Origin: Metabacillus crassostreae
Lineage (GTDB): Bacteria > Bacillota > Bacilli > Bacillales > Bacillaceae
NCBI RefSeq assembly: GCF_016908395.1
Contig: NZ_JAFBDU010000011.1
Location: forward strand, 1 to 64,000
DNA: 64,000 nt
Reading direction: 5' to 3'
In this document: positions 16,644 to 27,947 of the stretch, piece after piece
How positions within the stretch are numbered: position 1 is the stretch's first letter
Layout: the number at the start of each line of letters is the position of its first letter
Program-made: the position numbers and the translations under genes
The notes under the pieces: model-generated
Seen by the model: only the letters and a program-made list of their open reading frames with translations
Told to the model about the DNA's origin: nothing
The model's database searches: none

Positions 16644-18056
16644 ATGGGACTTAATTCTTACAAAAAGTTATTAAATAATTCTCTTATCTTTGCATTAGGT
16701 GATATTGGTAGTAAAGGTATTACATTACTACTTGTACCATTATATACTTTTTACCTTTCACAAAGTGAATATGGGTTGATAGATGTAATCCAGGTGACTA
16801 TTAATTTAATAGTACCGATTGTTTCATTAAGTATTTTTGAGGCAGTATTGCGATTTGTCATGGATAAGAAGGATATTTCATCAATTTTCACAAATTGTTT
16901 TTTTATCACTTGCATAAGTTCGCTATTCACAATTTTTGTATTTACTATTTTATACTTTATCGGCGATTATAACCATAACATATTACCATATGTTTGTATT
17001 GTGATTGTGTTACAACTATTTCAATTGTTATATTCGCAATTTATCCGTGGAATTGGAAAAGTCTCATTATTTGCTTTTAACGGCTTACTTATTGCATTAA
17101 CTACCGCGTTAATGAGTTTAGTTTTTATCGTTTGGTTAAATCAAGGGATTGAAGGTTATCTATTATCAATAATAATAGGCCTTTCTGTATCAGTTATATA
17201 CATTAACTTAAGAGTTAATACCTTCAAGTTTATTAAATTTTCTAGTTTAAGTCTAAATATTAGTAGAAACTTACTTAGTTATAGTTTACCGTTAATGCCA
17301 AATTCTATAATGTGGTGGATCATAAATGCATCATCAAGATACTTTATTTTAATTTTTGCAGGTCCAGCTCATAATGGTTTATTTGCGGTAGCAAGTAAAA
17401 TACCAAGTCTATTATCAATTTTTAACTCTATATTTTTCAAAGCATGGCAGTTGTCAGCTATAGAAGAATATGACTCTAAAGACAAGGCCATTTTTTATAG
17501 CAGAATATTTAACTTTTTACAACAATTCCTGTTTATAGTTACAGCAGCAATTGTTTTATTTCTAAAGTTCATTTTTGAATATGCTTTGGAAAGTAACTTT
17601 TTTACAGCTTGGAAATATGTACCTTTTTTATTGATAGCTGTCTTATTTTCATGTTTCTCAAGCTTTCTAGGAACAAATTATATTGCTTCTAAAGAAACTA
17701 GTGGTGTATTTAAAACTTCTCTTATTGGGGGAATTACAAACTTAGTTTTAAATATGATTACAATCCCTATTTTTGGAGCTATAGGCGCAAGCTTTTCTTC
17801 AATGATTAGTTTCTTAGTAATGGCAATTATAAGATGGCATGATACAAAAAAATATATAATTATAAAATATAACTATAGAAATTTATTCTATAACATGTCC
17901 CTTATACTAATGCAGATTACTACAATGTATTTAAGTTTAGACAGAATTATTGAGTTCACAGTTCAATTGTTTTTATTCTGCTTAATCTTATTGAATAATA
18001 AAGAAGTAATAAAGAGTGCTGTTAAACTTTTAAAATTTCAAACAAAAAAAAATTAA
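16644..18056 (+). CDS. Wzx-type lipid-linked oligosaccharide flippase
   Basis: A 470-residue polytopic protein (about 12-14 hydrophobic helices) of the MATE/polysaccharide-transport superfamily. The family start is visible as LNNSLIFALGDIGSKGITLLLVPLYT, followed by LSQSEYGLIDVIQ. SLPLMPNSIMWWIINASSRYF (about 211-231) is the usual mid-protein signature. It would flip undecaprenyl-linked repeat units to the outer face for the Wzy protein. ATG at 16644 lies 5 bp after the pyruvyltransferase stop. Strong AT bias like its two upstream neighbours. Confidence 0.9.
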   Translation: MGLNSYKKLLNNSLIFALGDIGSKGITLLLVPLYTFYLSQSEYGLIDVIQVTINLIVPIVSLSIFEAVLRFVMDKKDISSIFTNCFFITCISSLFTIFVFTILYFIGDYNHNILPYVCIVIVLQLFQLLYSQFIRGIGKVSLFAFNGLLIALTTALMSLVFIVWLNQGIEGYLLSIIIGLSVSVIYINLRVNTFKFIKFSSLSLNISRNLLSYSLPLMPNSIMWWIINASSRYFILIFAGPAHNGLFAVASKIPSLLSIFNSIFFKAWQLSAIEEYDSKDKAIFYSRIFNFLQQFLFIVTAAIVLFLKFIFEYALESNFFTAWKYVPFLLIAVLFSCFSSFLGTNYIASKETSGVFKTSLIGGITNLVLNMITIPIFGAIGASFSSMISFLVMAIIRWHDTKKYIIIKYNYRNLFYNMSLILMQITTMYLSLDRIIEFTVQLFLFCLILLNNKEVIKSAVKLLKFQTKKN

Positions 18057-18232
18057 TGTTTATGTAAGAAAAATAAAAGATAAATTAATATTCTACTCTG
18101 CATTTCTTTGGTCATTAAAGCGAATATCTAATATGTATAATATAACTTTAATAATAAGTGATAAAAATAATATGAATATTGCAAATTCTTGCTAAGGCCA
18201 AATTATACTATATAAGAAAAGAGAGGGAAACG

Positions 18233-19399
18233 ATGAAGATAACAATAGCAGGTACAGGCTATGTGGGTTTATCCAATGCTGTTTTATTAGCTCAGCATAA
18301 TGAAGTCATAGCTCTTGATATTATTCAAGAGAAAGTAGATATGCTTAATAACAAGAGGTCTCCAATTATTGATAATGAGATTGAAGATTTTTTAGCAAAT
18401 AAAAAATTAAATTTAATAGCAACTACGGATATATATATGGCATATAAAGATGCTGAATATGTCATAATTTCTACACCTACGAACTATGATCCGGATAAAA
18501 ATTATTTTAATACTAGAACAGTAGAAGCAGTTATTGCTAATGTATTGTCGATCAATCCTGATGCAATAATGGTCATTAAATCAACTGTTCCAGTAGGTTA
18601 TACCAAGAAAGTACGAGAGAAATTTGAAACTGAAAATATAATCTTTTCACCTGAATTTTTAAGAGAAGGTAATGCACTTTACGATAACCTGTATCCGTCT
18701 CGTATTATTATAGGTGAGCAGTCAGAAAGAGCTAAGGCTTTTACTGATTTATTAGTGGAAGGTGCATTAAAAGAGAATATAGATGTTTTGTTTACCAATT
18801 CAACAGAAGCAGAGGCTATTAAACTTTTTGCTAATACCTATTTAGCTATGAGAGTGGCCTTTTTCAATGAGTTAGATTCATATGCAGAAATAAGAGGATT
18901 AAATACAAAACAAATTATCGAGGGTGTTGGTCTTGATCCAAGGATAGGTAATCATTATAATAATCCATCTTTTGGTTATGGAGGCTATTGTTTACCTAAA
19001 GATACCAAGCAGCTTTTGGCTAACTATGAAGATGTACCTAATAATATTATGAAAGCTATTGTTGATGCTAACAGAACTAGAAAGGACCACATTTCAGATA
19101 TGCTAATTAAAAGAAATCCAAAAGTTGTAGGGATTTATCGCCTTACAATGAAAATGGATTCGGATAACTTTAGACAATCCGCTATACAAGGTGTAATGAA
19201 GCGTATTAAGGCTAAAGGTATTGATGTAGTTGTTTATGAGCCAAATCTTCCTGAAGAAAAATTTTATAATTCTAGAGTAATTGATGATTTTGAAGAATTT
19301 AAGAACATTAGTGATGTGATAGTCGCTAATAGATTATCTGATGATTTGCGTGATATAGAGGAAAAAGTGTATACTAGAGATTTATTTAGTCGAGATTAA
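18233..19399 (+). CDS. ugd: UDP-glucose 6-dehydrogenase
   Basis: A 388-residue NAD-dependent enzyme that oxidises UDP-glucose to UDP-glucuronate. It starts with the Rossmann motif [39 protein letters not shown] and [15 protein letters not shown] are the standard family blocks, and the catalytic cysteine lies in [15 protein letters not shown] near residue 253. It is the short class, as in E. coli Ugd. ATG at 18233 follows GAGAGGGAAACG; an in-frame ATG 54 nt upstream lacks a ribosome binding site and precedes the Rossmann start. It closes the operon, uses the product of galU, and indicates an acidic, glucuronate-containing polymer. Confidence 0.93.
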   Translation: MKITIAGTGYVGLSNAVLLAQHNEVIALDIIQEKVDMLNNKRSPIIDNEIEDFLANKKLNLIATTDIYMAYKDAEYVIISTPTNYDPDKNYFNTRTVEAVIANVLSINPDAIMVIKSTVPVGYTKKVREKFETENIIFSPEFLREGNALYDNLYPSRIIIGEQSERAKAFTDLLVEGALKENIDVLFTNSTEAEAIKLFANTYLAMRVAFFNELDSYAEIRGLNTKQIIEGVGLDPRIGNHYNNPSFGYGGYCLPKDTKQLLANYEDVPNNIMKAIVDANRTRKDHISDMLIKRNPKVVGIYRLTMKMDSDNFRQSAIQGVMKRIKAKGIDVVVYEPNLPEEKFYNSRVIDDFEEFKNISDVIVANRLSDDLRDIEEKVYTRDLFSRD

Positions 19400-20147
19400 G
19401 ATGTATTCAGTATCTTCTATATAGTAACTCTACTTTAAATTCATGTAAGTATTAAACATGCATATTTTGGACCTAATTTTTCATTTTACAAGTTTTATAC
19501 ACCAGATCAATTAGTATTAATATATGCTTAGAATTAGGATAAGTTAATTTAGATATTACTTATATATCTTATCCATCATCGCTAGTCCATGGAAGTTAAA
19601 TGAATTTTCCCCACATTCACAAAATCTTGGAGAAAGATCATTTCCTACTGATTGCACCTTGAAATAAACTTATTCAAGCTTTATAGTGTTGAATGTTTCA
19701 TAGGGTTGGCGTATGTAAATTTAAAAGCTATTTTCAAAGTGGCATTACTATTCCTATTGTCTTACTAATGTAGATAGAATGAACTATCCTAAATGAGTAA
19801 TAAAAGCACCTCCCAAATGTTAAACTAAAATAAGACATTTTAGGAGGTGCTTTGTATGATAAAATGTTTTGAACATGTGAACTTATTGTTGTTAGATACT
19901 TAAATGAAAAATTTCTAAGAAAATATTTTGAATACTTAACTTCGATTTTACTTTGACTATTATCACCTGGTTAAATAAGATATTTAGCGAGTATCTGAAT
20001 AATAAGTAGGGTATAAATTGTCTATCATTGAATTCAGAACTCATTTTAAATGTGAATCAATTTAACTGAAGAAGGCTGCGAAACTAGCATAATCTTCCTT
20101 ATACTTAAGTTGTGAATTAAATGGAATAAGCAAATATTTCATAAAAA
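19400..20147. other. Gene-free stretch after the polysaccharide operon
   Basis: About 750 bp with no supported gene. It contains the hairpin at 19803-19853. Frames around 19860-20100 read as short stop-rich pieces and may be decayed coding sequence, but I cannot identify a source. Confidence 0.4.
19803..19853. terminator. Terminator hairpin, bidirectional
   Basis: AAAGCACCTCC and GGAGGTGCTTT bracket an inner AAATGT/ACATTT pair. It lies between the rightward ugd gene and the leftward symporter gene and could serve both. Confidence 0.65.
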
Positions 20148-21557
20148 TTATAGGTCCTTCTCTGTATCCTCGCCCCAAGCTTCAACATTTTTCAATCCTT
20201 CAATAGAATTCGAATAAAACACTGGATCTTTCCCACTCGCTCTCTGCTTCGTATAATCACTAAGCGCAGAAAATGCAATTTTCCCTAATAAAGTAATCGC
20301 AATAAGATTAATAATCGCCATTAATCCCATAAACATGTCTGCTAAATTCCATACAAAGCTTAAAGAAGCTAGTGAACCAAAAGCGACCATGAACACAACA
20401 GCAACTCGGTATATATTTACGTATAGACGTTTATTTTTAATAAATTCTATATTTGACTCTCCATAATAATAGTTACCAACAATTGAGCTGAATGCGAACA
20501 TAAGAACCATGATGGAAAGGAAGACACCAGCCCATGAACCTAAAGATGTCTCAAGTGCACTTTGCGTTAAGACAATGCCATCTGGTTCTTTTGACGTATA
20601 TAAACCTGATAATAAAATAATAAAGGCAGTTGAACTACAAATGATAAGTGTATCAACAAAAACACCAAGTGATTGGATCAGACCTTGTTTAACAGGGTGA
20701 CTGACATCAGCTGTTGCAGCAGCATTTGGTGCACTACCCATACCAGCTTCATTTGAAAATAATCCTCGTTTAATTCCGTTCATCATCGCTGCACCTAGAG
20801 CACCACCAGCAGCTTCTTGGAATCCAAATGCACTTTCAAAAATTAACATGAACACACTAGGAATTTCCGTAATATTTGTAATCATGATAAACAAAGCAAC
20901 TAAAATATAAGCACCAGCCATGATTGGTACAATGACTTCTGATACCTTTGCAATTCTTTTAATTCCACCGAAAATAATAATCGCTGTAATAACGGATAAA
21001 ATGATCGCCATCACAACTTTATCAACACCAAATGATGCATGAAAAGCACTTGTGATTGTGTTTGCTTGAACAGAGTTAAACGCTAGACCAAATGTAAGCG
21101 TGATTAATACAGCGAACGTAACACCCATCCACCTAGCATTTAATGCTTTTTCCATGTAATAAGCAGGACCGCCACGGAATGTATCGCCATTTTTCACTTT
21201 ATAAATTTGCGCCAGTGTACTTTCAACAAAAGCAGACGCAGATCCAATTAGTGCAATAAGCCACATCCAAAAAACAGCACCAGGTCCACCAGTAGTAATC
21301 GCAATCGCCACACCTGCTAGATTACCAGTACCAACACGAGAAGCTGTACTGATACAAAAGGCTTGGAAAGAAGAAACCCCCTTCTTATCAGCTCTTGCTC
21401 CTTCACCTAATAATCGAATCATCTCTCCAATTAAACGAAACTGAACAAACTTTGTGCGAACAGTAAAATAAAGACCCAATCCTATTAACATAACAATTAA
21501 TACATACGACCATAATAATGTATTCGTACTACCAATGATACTTTCAATAACTTTCAT
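20148..21557 (-). CDS. Sodium:alanine/glycine (or glutamine) symporter, AgcS family
   Basis: A 469-residue polytopic transporter with about 10-11 helices. The AGCS signature is plain: SSFQAFCISTASRVGTGNLAGVAIAI near residues 62-87, GGPGAVFWMWLIALIGSASAFVESTLAQ, FRGGPAYYMEKAL, and GLFSNEAGMGSAPNAAATAD near residues 265-284. It takes up a small neutral amino acid with Na+; AlsT (now linked to glutamine in B. subtilis) is the nearest named relative I know. The substrate cannot be read from the sequence. ATG at 21557 follows AGGAGTGGAGT. A perfect palindrome at 21590-21609 lies upstream. Confidence 0.9.
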   Translation of the reverse strand: MKVIESIIGSTNTLLWSYVLIVMLIGLGLYFTVRTKFVQFRLIGEMIRLLGEGARADKKGVSSFQAFCISTASRVGTGNLAGVAIAITTGGPGAVFWMWLIALIGSASAFVESTLAQIYKVKNGDTFRGGPAYYMEKALNARWMGVTFAVLITLTFGLAFNSVQANTITSAFHASFGVDKVVMAIILSVITAIIIFGGIKRIAKVSEVIVPIMAGAYILVALFIMITNITEIPSVFMLIFESAFGFQEAAGGALGAAMMNGIKRGLFSNEAGMGSAPNAAATADVSHPVKQGLIQSLGVFVDTLIICSSTAFIILLSGLYTSKEPDGIVLTQSALETSLGSWAGVFLSIMVLMFAFSSIVGNYYYGESNIEFIKNKRLYVNIYRVAVVFMVAFGSLASLSFVWNLADMFMGLMAIINLIAITLLGKIAFSALSDYTKQRASGKDPVFYSNSIEGLKNVEAWGEDTEKDL

Positions 21558-21589
21558 ATATGTACTCCACTCCTAACCTATCTAGTTTT

Positions 21590-21609
21590 GTGTTTAATTG
21601 TTTAAACAC
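21590..21609. promoter_or_regulatory. Palindromic operator candidate upstream of the symporter
   Basis: GTGTTTAA-TTGT-TTAAACAC is an 8-4-8 perfect inverted repeat 33 bp upstream of the symporter start. The regulator is unknown. Confidence 0.45.
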
Positions 21610-21768
21610 CCATATTATTTTAGCATAGTTTTGGTGCGAAGTTAATGATAAAGAGGGTTTCAGGTGATTTGGTCGTGTTCCACCTTATTAGGATTTATTA
21701 TATGGACAATTTAACATTTAAATAACATTTCTAACTTATAGTGTGTTTTTATTATGTACCACGAAGAT

Positions 21769-21814
21769 GAAACAAGAAAATTCGGGTGGTGACAGGCACC
21801 ACCCGAATTTTGTC
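21769..21814. repeat. GGTGCCTGTCACC repeat, copy 1 (two-sided form)
   Basis: Contains the perfect inverted repeat TTCGGGTGGTG-ACAGG-CACCACCCGAA (21781-21807). One flank is GAAACAAGAAAA (the long-form tail reversed) and the other TTTTGTC (the short-form tail). It lies 15 nt beyond the stop of the 25-aa gene. Confidence 0.85.
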
Positions 21815-21828
21815 TAATGATATCGACA

Positions 21829-21906
21829 TTATTCCTCAGCAAGCTCCGCTGAAACTGCAATTGCAAAGCCGATAGCTAGTGAGAGGCTCATAATAACAAG
21901 TGTCAT
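21829..21906 (-). CDS. 25-aa hydrophobic peptide coupled to DoxX
   Basis: The ATG at 21906 overlaps the doxX stop (ATGA), so translation is coupled; AAAGGAG-like sequence lies in the end of doxX. The peptide starts MTLVIMSLSLAIGFAIAVSA and ends ELAEE. It is one short transmembrane helix with an acidic C-terminal tail. Too short for standard gene callers. It may be a small partner subunit of the DoxX protein; I know of no named family. A repeat copy follows 15 nt after its stop. Confidence 0.55.
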   Translation of the reverse strand: MTLVIMSLSLAIGFAIAVSAELAEE

Positions 21907-22397
21907 GCAAAATTCTCCTTTCTTTTTTGAGGTTTGTTGAAGTATCTTGTATATTTGTTAAAGTGATTTTTGATGTAAGGATCTAATCCGATTCTACCAG
22001 CATTTCCAGCTAATAGAATAATAATCAAATGGATAATGAGCATTTGTAAATCCAATGTTGCTTGAAATGTCATCAAGAAGGAAAAGTTCATTAAAGCACC
22101 CATTATCGCAGAAAAGCGTGTGAATACTCCTAATAAAAGCGCAATTCCTACACTGAATTCACCTACAGTTACTAAAGCTTCAAAAAGATTGGTATTCGGT
22201 AAAACAAATAGTTTCATAAATCCTGCCCACCATGAAGGAAGGACCCCACTGTTTACCTGAGACTCTAACATGGATCCAATACTAAAATCATACATAATCT
22301 TATTTTCAGCATTAGATAACCACATATAACTTAAATAGATTCTTGCTAAAACAAAAGCTGCTGCGATAAATAAACTATTCTTTAGAAAATTTCTCAC
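21903..22397 (-). CDS. DoxX family membrane protein
   Basis: A 164-residue protein with four hydrophobic segments and a basic C-terminus (KPQKRKENFA). LFEALVTVGEFSVGIALLLGVFTRFSA is the DoxX signature in the third segment, where the conserved Glu-Phe-Ser/Gly-Val-G pattern stands out. DoxX/TQO subunits are tied to quinone and redox chemistry in some organisms, but most Firmicute members have no proven role. ATG at 22397 follows TGGAGGTTTTTAAG. It is co-transcribed with the overlapping 25-aa peptide. Three TGTGA-N6-TCACA palindromes upstream suggest control by oxygen or redox state. Confidence 0.85.
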   Translation of the reverse strand: MRNFLKNSLFIAAAFVLARIYLSYMWLSNAENKIMYDFSIGSMLESQVNSGVLPSWWAGFMKLFVLPNTNLFEALVTVGEFSVGIALLLGVFTRFSAIMGALMNFSFLMTFQATLDLQMLIIHLIIILLAGNAGRIGLDPYIKNHFNKYTRYFNKPQKRKENFA

Positions 22398-22420
22398 TTA
22401 AAAACCTCCAAGTATATTTT

Positions 22421-22440
22421 TTTGTGAAGTAATTCACAAA
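22421..22440. promoter_or_regulatory. FNR/Rex-like operator 1
   Basis: TTTGTGAAGTAATTCACAAA fits both the CRP/FNR consensus TGTGA-N6-TCACA and the Rex pattern TTGTGAA-N4-TTCACAA. Its centre is about 33 bp upstream of the doxX start, likely downstream of or over the promoter, so repression is plausible. Confidence 0.6.
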
Positions 22441-22467
22441 TGTAAATAAAAAAATTAGATTGTACTA

Positions 22468-22495
22468 TTAATATGTGAATCATTTCACATATTAA
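22468..22495. promoter_or_regulatory. FNR/Rex-like operator 2
   Basis: TTAATATGTGAA-TCAT-TTCACATATTAA is a perfect 12-4-12 inverted repeat with the same TGTGA-N6-TCACA core, centred 51 bp upstream of operator 1. A possible -10 (TACAAT, minus strand, 22459-22464) lies between them. Confidence 0.65.
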
Positions 22496-22549
22496 TATAA
22501 AAAAAAGATTATTGAAAGCAAAGAACAATCAAAAAATGTTTAATTAGTA

Positions 22550-22565
22550 TGTGATGTTTTTCACA
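22550..22565. promoter_or_regulatory. FNR/Rex-like operator 3
   Basis: TGTGATGTTTTTCACA is a third TGTGA-N6-TCACA box, less symmetrical inside, further upstream of doxX. Confidence 0.5.
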
Positions 22566-24507
<1,942 letters not shown>

Positions 24508-24543
24508 TCGCTTTTTCTTTTATATATGGAAAGGAAGATTGAA

Positions 24544-25716
24544 ATGGGTACTAAAACAATCAGAGACAGTTATTTACCATATGGGCGACAATGGATTGAT
24601 GAAGAAGATATTCAATCAGTGGTAAATATATTAAAAGGTGACTACTTAACAACTGGGCCAGCGGTAGCAGAGTTTGAGCAAGCCGTGGCCTCTTATGTAG
24701 GAGCTATGTATGCTGTTGCGTTTTCAAATGGAACAGCTGCCCTTCATGGTGCTTGCTTTGCAGCAGGTATTGGAGAAGGCGATGAAGTTATTACAACACC
24801 GATGACATTTGCTGCTAGTTCTAATTGTGTTCTTTATCAAGGTGGAAAGCCTGTTTTTGCCGATATAGATCCAAAAACTTATAATATAGATCCAAAAAAT
24901 GTAGAGGCGTTAATTAATGAGAATACAAAAGCTATCATACCTGTACATTTCACTGGACAACCTGTTGATATAGATGAACTTCACCAACTTGCTAAAAAGC
25001 ATAATTTGGTTGTCATTGAGGATGCTGCACATGCCATGGGTGCGACCTATAAAGGTGATAAAATAGGCTCATTAAGCGATATGACAATGTTTAGTTTTCA
25101 TCCTGTTAAACATATTACTTCAGGAGAAGGCGGCATTATAACTACTAATAATGAAGAATACTATCAAAAATTATTACAATTTAGATCCCATGGAATAACA
25201 AGAGAGCCTAATAAATTGGTTGAAAATCATGGTCCTTGGTATTATGAAATGCAGTTCTTAGGTTTTAATTATCGAATAACTGATATTCAAGCTGCTCTTG
25301 GTACTAGCCAATTGAAGAAGCTTGATAAGTTTGTTGATCTAAGAAAGAAGTATGTCTCATTATACAATAAGGCTTTTAAAGAGATAGATGGAATCCAAAC
25401 TCCATATCAAGACCAGAATGGCGAATCAAGCTGGCATTTATATATTATACGTTTAGATTTAGATAAGCTTTCGGTGAGTAGAAAAGCAGTGTTTGAAGCG
25501 CTAGTTAATGAAAATATAGGGGTTAACGTGCATTATATTCCTGTTCATCTTCTACCATACTACACAAAATTAGGCTATCAACGTGGTATTTGTCCTATCG
25601 CGGAAAAGCTATATGAGGAAATTATTACATTACCACTTTTCCCAGCTATGATAGAAGAAGATATAATGGATGTAATAGCAGCTGTAAATAAAGTATTTAA
25701 TAATTATCGAAAGTAG
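24544..25716 (+). CDS. pseC: UDP-4-amino-4,6-dideoxy-N-acetyl-beta-L-altrosamine transaminase, PseC
   Basis: A 390-residue PLP-dependent aminotransferase of the DegT/DnrJ/EryC1 family, second step of pseudaminic acid synthesis; SpsC is the spore-coat counterpart. YLPYGRQWIDEEDI and LTTGPAVAEFEQAVASYVGA open the fold; VIEDAAHAMGATYKG carries the cofactor-binding aspartate, and SFHPVKHITSGEGG the Schiff-base lysine near residue 186. GFNYRITDIQAALG is the C-terminal domain signature. I start at ATG 24544, 6-7 nt after AAAGGAAG; an in-frame ATG at 24526 precedes that site. Confidence 0.92.
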   Translation: MGTKTIRDSYLPYGRQWIDEEDIQSVVNILKGDYLTTGPAVAEFEQAVASYVGAMYAVAFSNGTAALHGACFAAGIGEGDEVITTPMTFAASSNCVLYQGGKPVFADIDPKTYNIDPKNVEALINENTKAIIPVHFTGQPVDIDELHQLAKKHNLVVIEDAAHAMGATYKGDKIGSLSDMTMFSFHPVKHITSGEGGIITTNNEEYYQKLLQFRSHGITREPNKLVENHGPWYYEMQFLGFNYRITDIQAALGTSQLKKLDKFVDLRKKYVSLYNKAFKEIDGIQTPYQDQNGESSWHLYIIRLDLDKLSVSRKAVFEALVNENIGVNVHYIPVHLLPYYTKLGYQRGICPIAEKLYEEIITLPLFPAMIEEDIMDVIAAVNKVFNNYRK

Positions 25717-25725
25717 GGTAATTAC

Positions 25726-26460
25726 ATGAAGATTGCAGCTATTATACAAGCAAGAATGGGTTCAACAAGACTCTCAGGTAAGGTAATGAAAGAAATAAAG
25801 GGAAGTACGGTTCTATCGCATGTAATAGAAAGAGTTAAACAATCAAGTTTAATAGAAGAAATTATTATTGCAACCACAGGACATGAGAGAGATGATGTTA
25901 TAGAAAAAGAGGCTATTACATGTGGAGTAAAGGTATTCAGAGGTAGTGAAGAAGACGTTCTTAGTCGCTATTATTTAGCTGCAAAAGAAAACAATATTGA
26001 TATTATTGTAAGGATCACTTCTGACTGCCCTGTAATTGATCCGAACGTAATAGATAAAATAGTCAAATATTATTTGCACGAAAATTATGCTCTTGTAACA
26101 AATGCTGGGGCAGAACTAAGTCAAAGATCATTTCCACGAGGATTAGATACTGAAGTATTTTCTTTTGACGAATTAGAAGTTGGATTTATTAATGGACAGG
26201 AAAAGTATCATAGGGAGCATGTTACTCCTTACATTTATGAACATAGTAATAAAATACATTACTATAAAAATGATATTGACTATTCGAAGTATCGGTGGAC
26301 TTTAGATACAGAAGAGGACTTTGTGCTAATAAATGAAATATACAATAGACTATATAAAGGAAAACATGACTTTTATCTTCAAGATATTTTAGAGATATTT
26401 AAGCATGAACCGAAACTTTCTACAATCAATGCACATATTGAACAAAAGAAAATTAAATAG
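25726..26460 (+). CDS. pseF: Pseudaminic acid cytidylyltransferase, PseF/SpsF type
   Basis: A 244-residue nucleotidyltransferase that activates the nonulosonic acid with CTP. IAAIIQARMGSTRLSGKVMK is the CMP-sugar synthetase nucleotide-binding start, and RITSDCPVIDP holds the metal-binding aspartate near residue 105. FPRGLDTEVFSFDEL and REHVTPYIYEH are hallmarks of the SpsF subgroup. ATG lies 9 bp after pseC. Assignment to pseudaminic rather than another acid rests on the neighbouring pseB, pseC, pseG and pseI. Confidence 0.88.
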   Translation: MKIAAIIQARMGSTRLSGKVMKEIKGSTVLSHVIERVKQSSLIEEIIIATTGHERDDVIEKEAITCGVKVFRGSEEDVLSRYYLAAKENNIDIIVRITSDCPVIDPNVIDKIVKYYLHENYALVTNAGAELSQRSFPRGLDTEVFSFDELEVGFINGQEKYHREHVTPYIYEHSNKIHYYKNDIDYSKYRWTLDTEEDFVLINEIYNRLYKGKHDFYLQDILEIFKHEPKLSTINAHIEQKKIK

Positions 26461-26476
26461 AATAAGGATGAGAAAT

Positions 26477-27931
26477 ATGAGGGCGTTGATTTTTACAGAA
26501 GGTGGTAGTCAAATAGGATTAGGGCATATATCAAGGTGTAGCTCTTTATATGATGAATTGGTGGACACAGGGATTGAAGTTGAGTTCATTATTAATAGCA
26601 ATACATTGCAACTTGAATTACTACAAAATAAGCAATACAAGATAGTTAATTGGTTATCAAAAGAGTTTTTAACAGAATATATTAAGCCGGATGACTATTG
26701 TATTGTAGACTCTTACTTGGCTAGTGAAGATTTATGTCGAGTTATTTCAACTCTTTCAAAAAAGACTCTTTTCATTGATGATAATGGAAGGATTGAATAT
26801 CCGGAAAGTATAGTTGTTAACCCATCCCTTAGTACCCAAGCAGTTAAGTATCCTTTAAATGATGCTAACTGCTATTTACTTGGGCCTAAATATATCATTC
26901 TGAGAAGTAACTTTACCGGAGTTGTTAAAAGAAATGAAATTAATCAGCCAGTTAAAGAAGTGCTGATAACATTAGGTGGGTCTGATCTACACAATCTAAC
27001 TCCGAGCATTTTAAATCAAATTGCTTGTAACAATTCAGAGATTACTTTAAATGTAGTAATAGGAAATGCATTTGAAAACATTGAAGAAATAAAGAGTCTT
27101 TCCTCAAATAATATTGAATTTTATGAGAATGCCACAGCTGAGGAAATGAAAGCTCTAATGTTAAAGTCTGATTTTGCTATAACGGCTGCAGGACAAACTA
27201 TTTATGAATTGTTAGCTACTCAAACACCCTTTATCCCAATAAAGGTAATAGAAAATCAGGAGCATAATATCTGTGCTTTAAAAGAACTTAATTTGATTGA
27301 GGGCTATCTTGAGTACAATGATACTTTCTTAAGCGAAAAGTTAATTCTTGAATTTGAAAATTTAATGAAATTTAGTACCCGTATAAAGCTAGTAGAGCGC
27401 TATAAGGCAGTAATCGATGAGTTTGGGAGTAAACGAATTATTGGAATCCTATTATCAGGAGAGCTCATGAAAGAAGAATACTTTTTAAGAAAAGCGAAAG
27501 ATGAAGATGTTTATGCTGTGTTTCAATTATCTAATGAAGATTATGTTAGAAAATACTCAATAAATAAGTCGAAAATCAATTGGGAAGATCATAAGAATTG
27601 GTTTCAAAGTATAATAAATTCTGATGAAAATGTCTTTTATGTTGTGACAGATTATACAGAAGAATTTTTAGGGCAATTAAGATATAAAATAGAGGATGAA
27701 TCTGGAATTGTTAGTATTAGCTTGGGAAGAACAATAGCAGGAAAAGGGTTAAGTAAAGAATTATTGAAAAAGAGCCTTGAGTTACTTCATGTGGAAAGAA
27801 ATGATTTAAAAAATATTATAGCCTATGTTTCAAATGATAATATTGCCTCCAAAAAACTGTTTGAAAAGGTGGGCTTTATATTACATGAGAACAATAATGG
27901 TTTACTAAAGTATATTTACTCATTTAGATAG
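26477..27931 (+). CDS. pseG: Bifunctional PseG-PseH: UDP-sugar hydrolase fused to N-acetyltransferase
   Basis: A 484-residue fusion. Residues 1-330 are a GT-B-like hydrolase (PseG/SpsG): MRALIFTEGGSQIGLGHISR, LFIDDNGR, ITLGGSDLHNLTP and ITAAGQTIYELLATQTPFI. Residues 340-484 are a GNAT acetyltransferase (PseH): YFLRKAKDEDVYAVFQLSN, then ISLGRTIAGKGLSKELLKKS with the acyl-CoA loop, and YVSNDNIASKKLFEKVGF. It would do steps 3 and 4 of the pathway, although the acetyl transfer precedes UDP removal. ATG at 26477 follows AAGGATGAGAAAT; upstream in-frame starts overlap pseF and lack such a site. In Campylobacter these are separate proteins. Gene symbol given for the first domain. Confidence 0.88.
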   Translation: MRALIFTEGGSQIGLGHISRCSSLYDELVDTGIEVEFIINSNTLQLELLQNKQYKIVNWLSKEFLTEYIKPDDYCIVDSYLASEDLCRVISTLSKKTLFIDDNGRIEYPESIVVNPSLSTQAVKYPLNDANCYLLGPKYIILRSNFTGVVKRNEINQPVKEVLITLGGSDLHNLTPSILNQIACNNSEITLNVVIGNAFENIEEIKSLSSNNIEFYENATAEEMKALMLKSDFAITAAGQTIYELLATQTPFIPIKVIENQEHNICALKELNLIEGYLEYNDTFLSEKLILEFENLMKFSTRIKLVERYKAVIDEFGSKRIIGILLSGELMKEEYFLRKAKDEDVYAVFQLSNEDYVRKYSINKSKINWEDHKNWFQSIINSDENVFYVVTDYTEEFLGQLRYKIEDESGIVSISLGRTIAGKGLSKELLKKSLELLHVERNDLKNIIAYVSNDNIASKKLFEKVGFILHENNNGLLKYIYSFR

Positions 27932-27947
27932 AGGTGGAATATAATAA

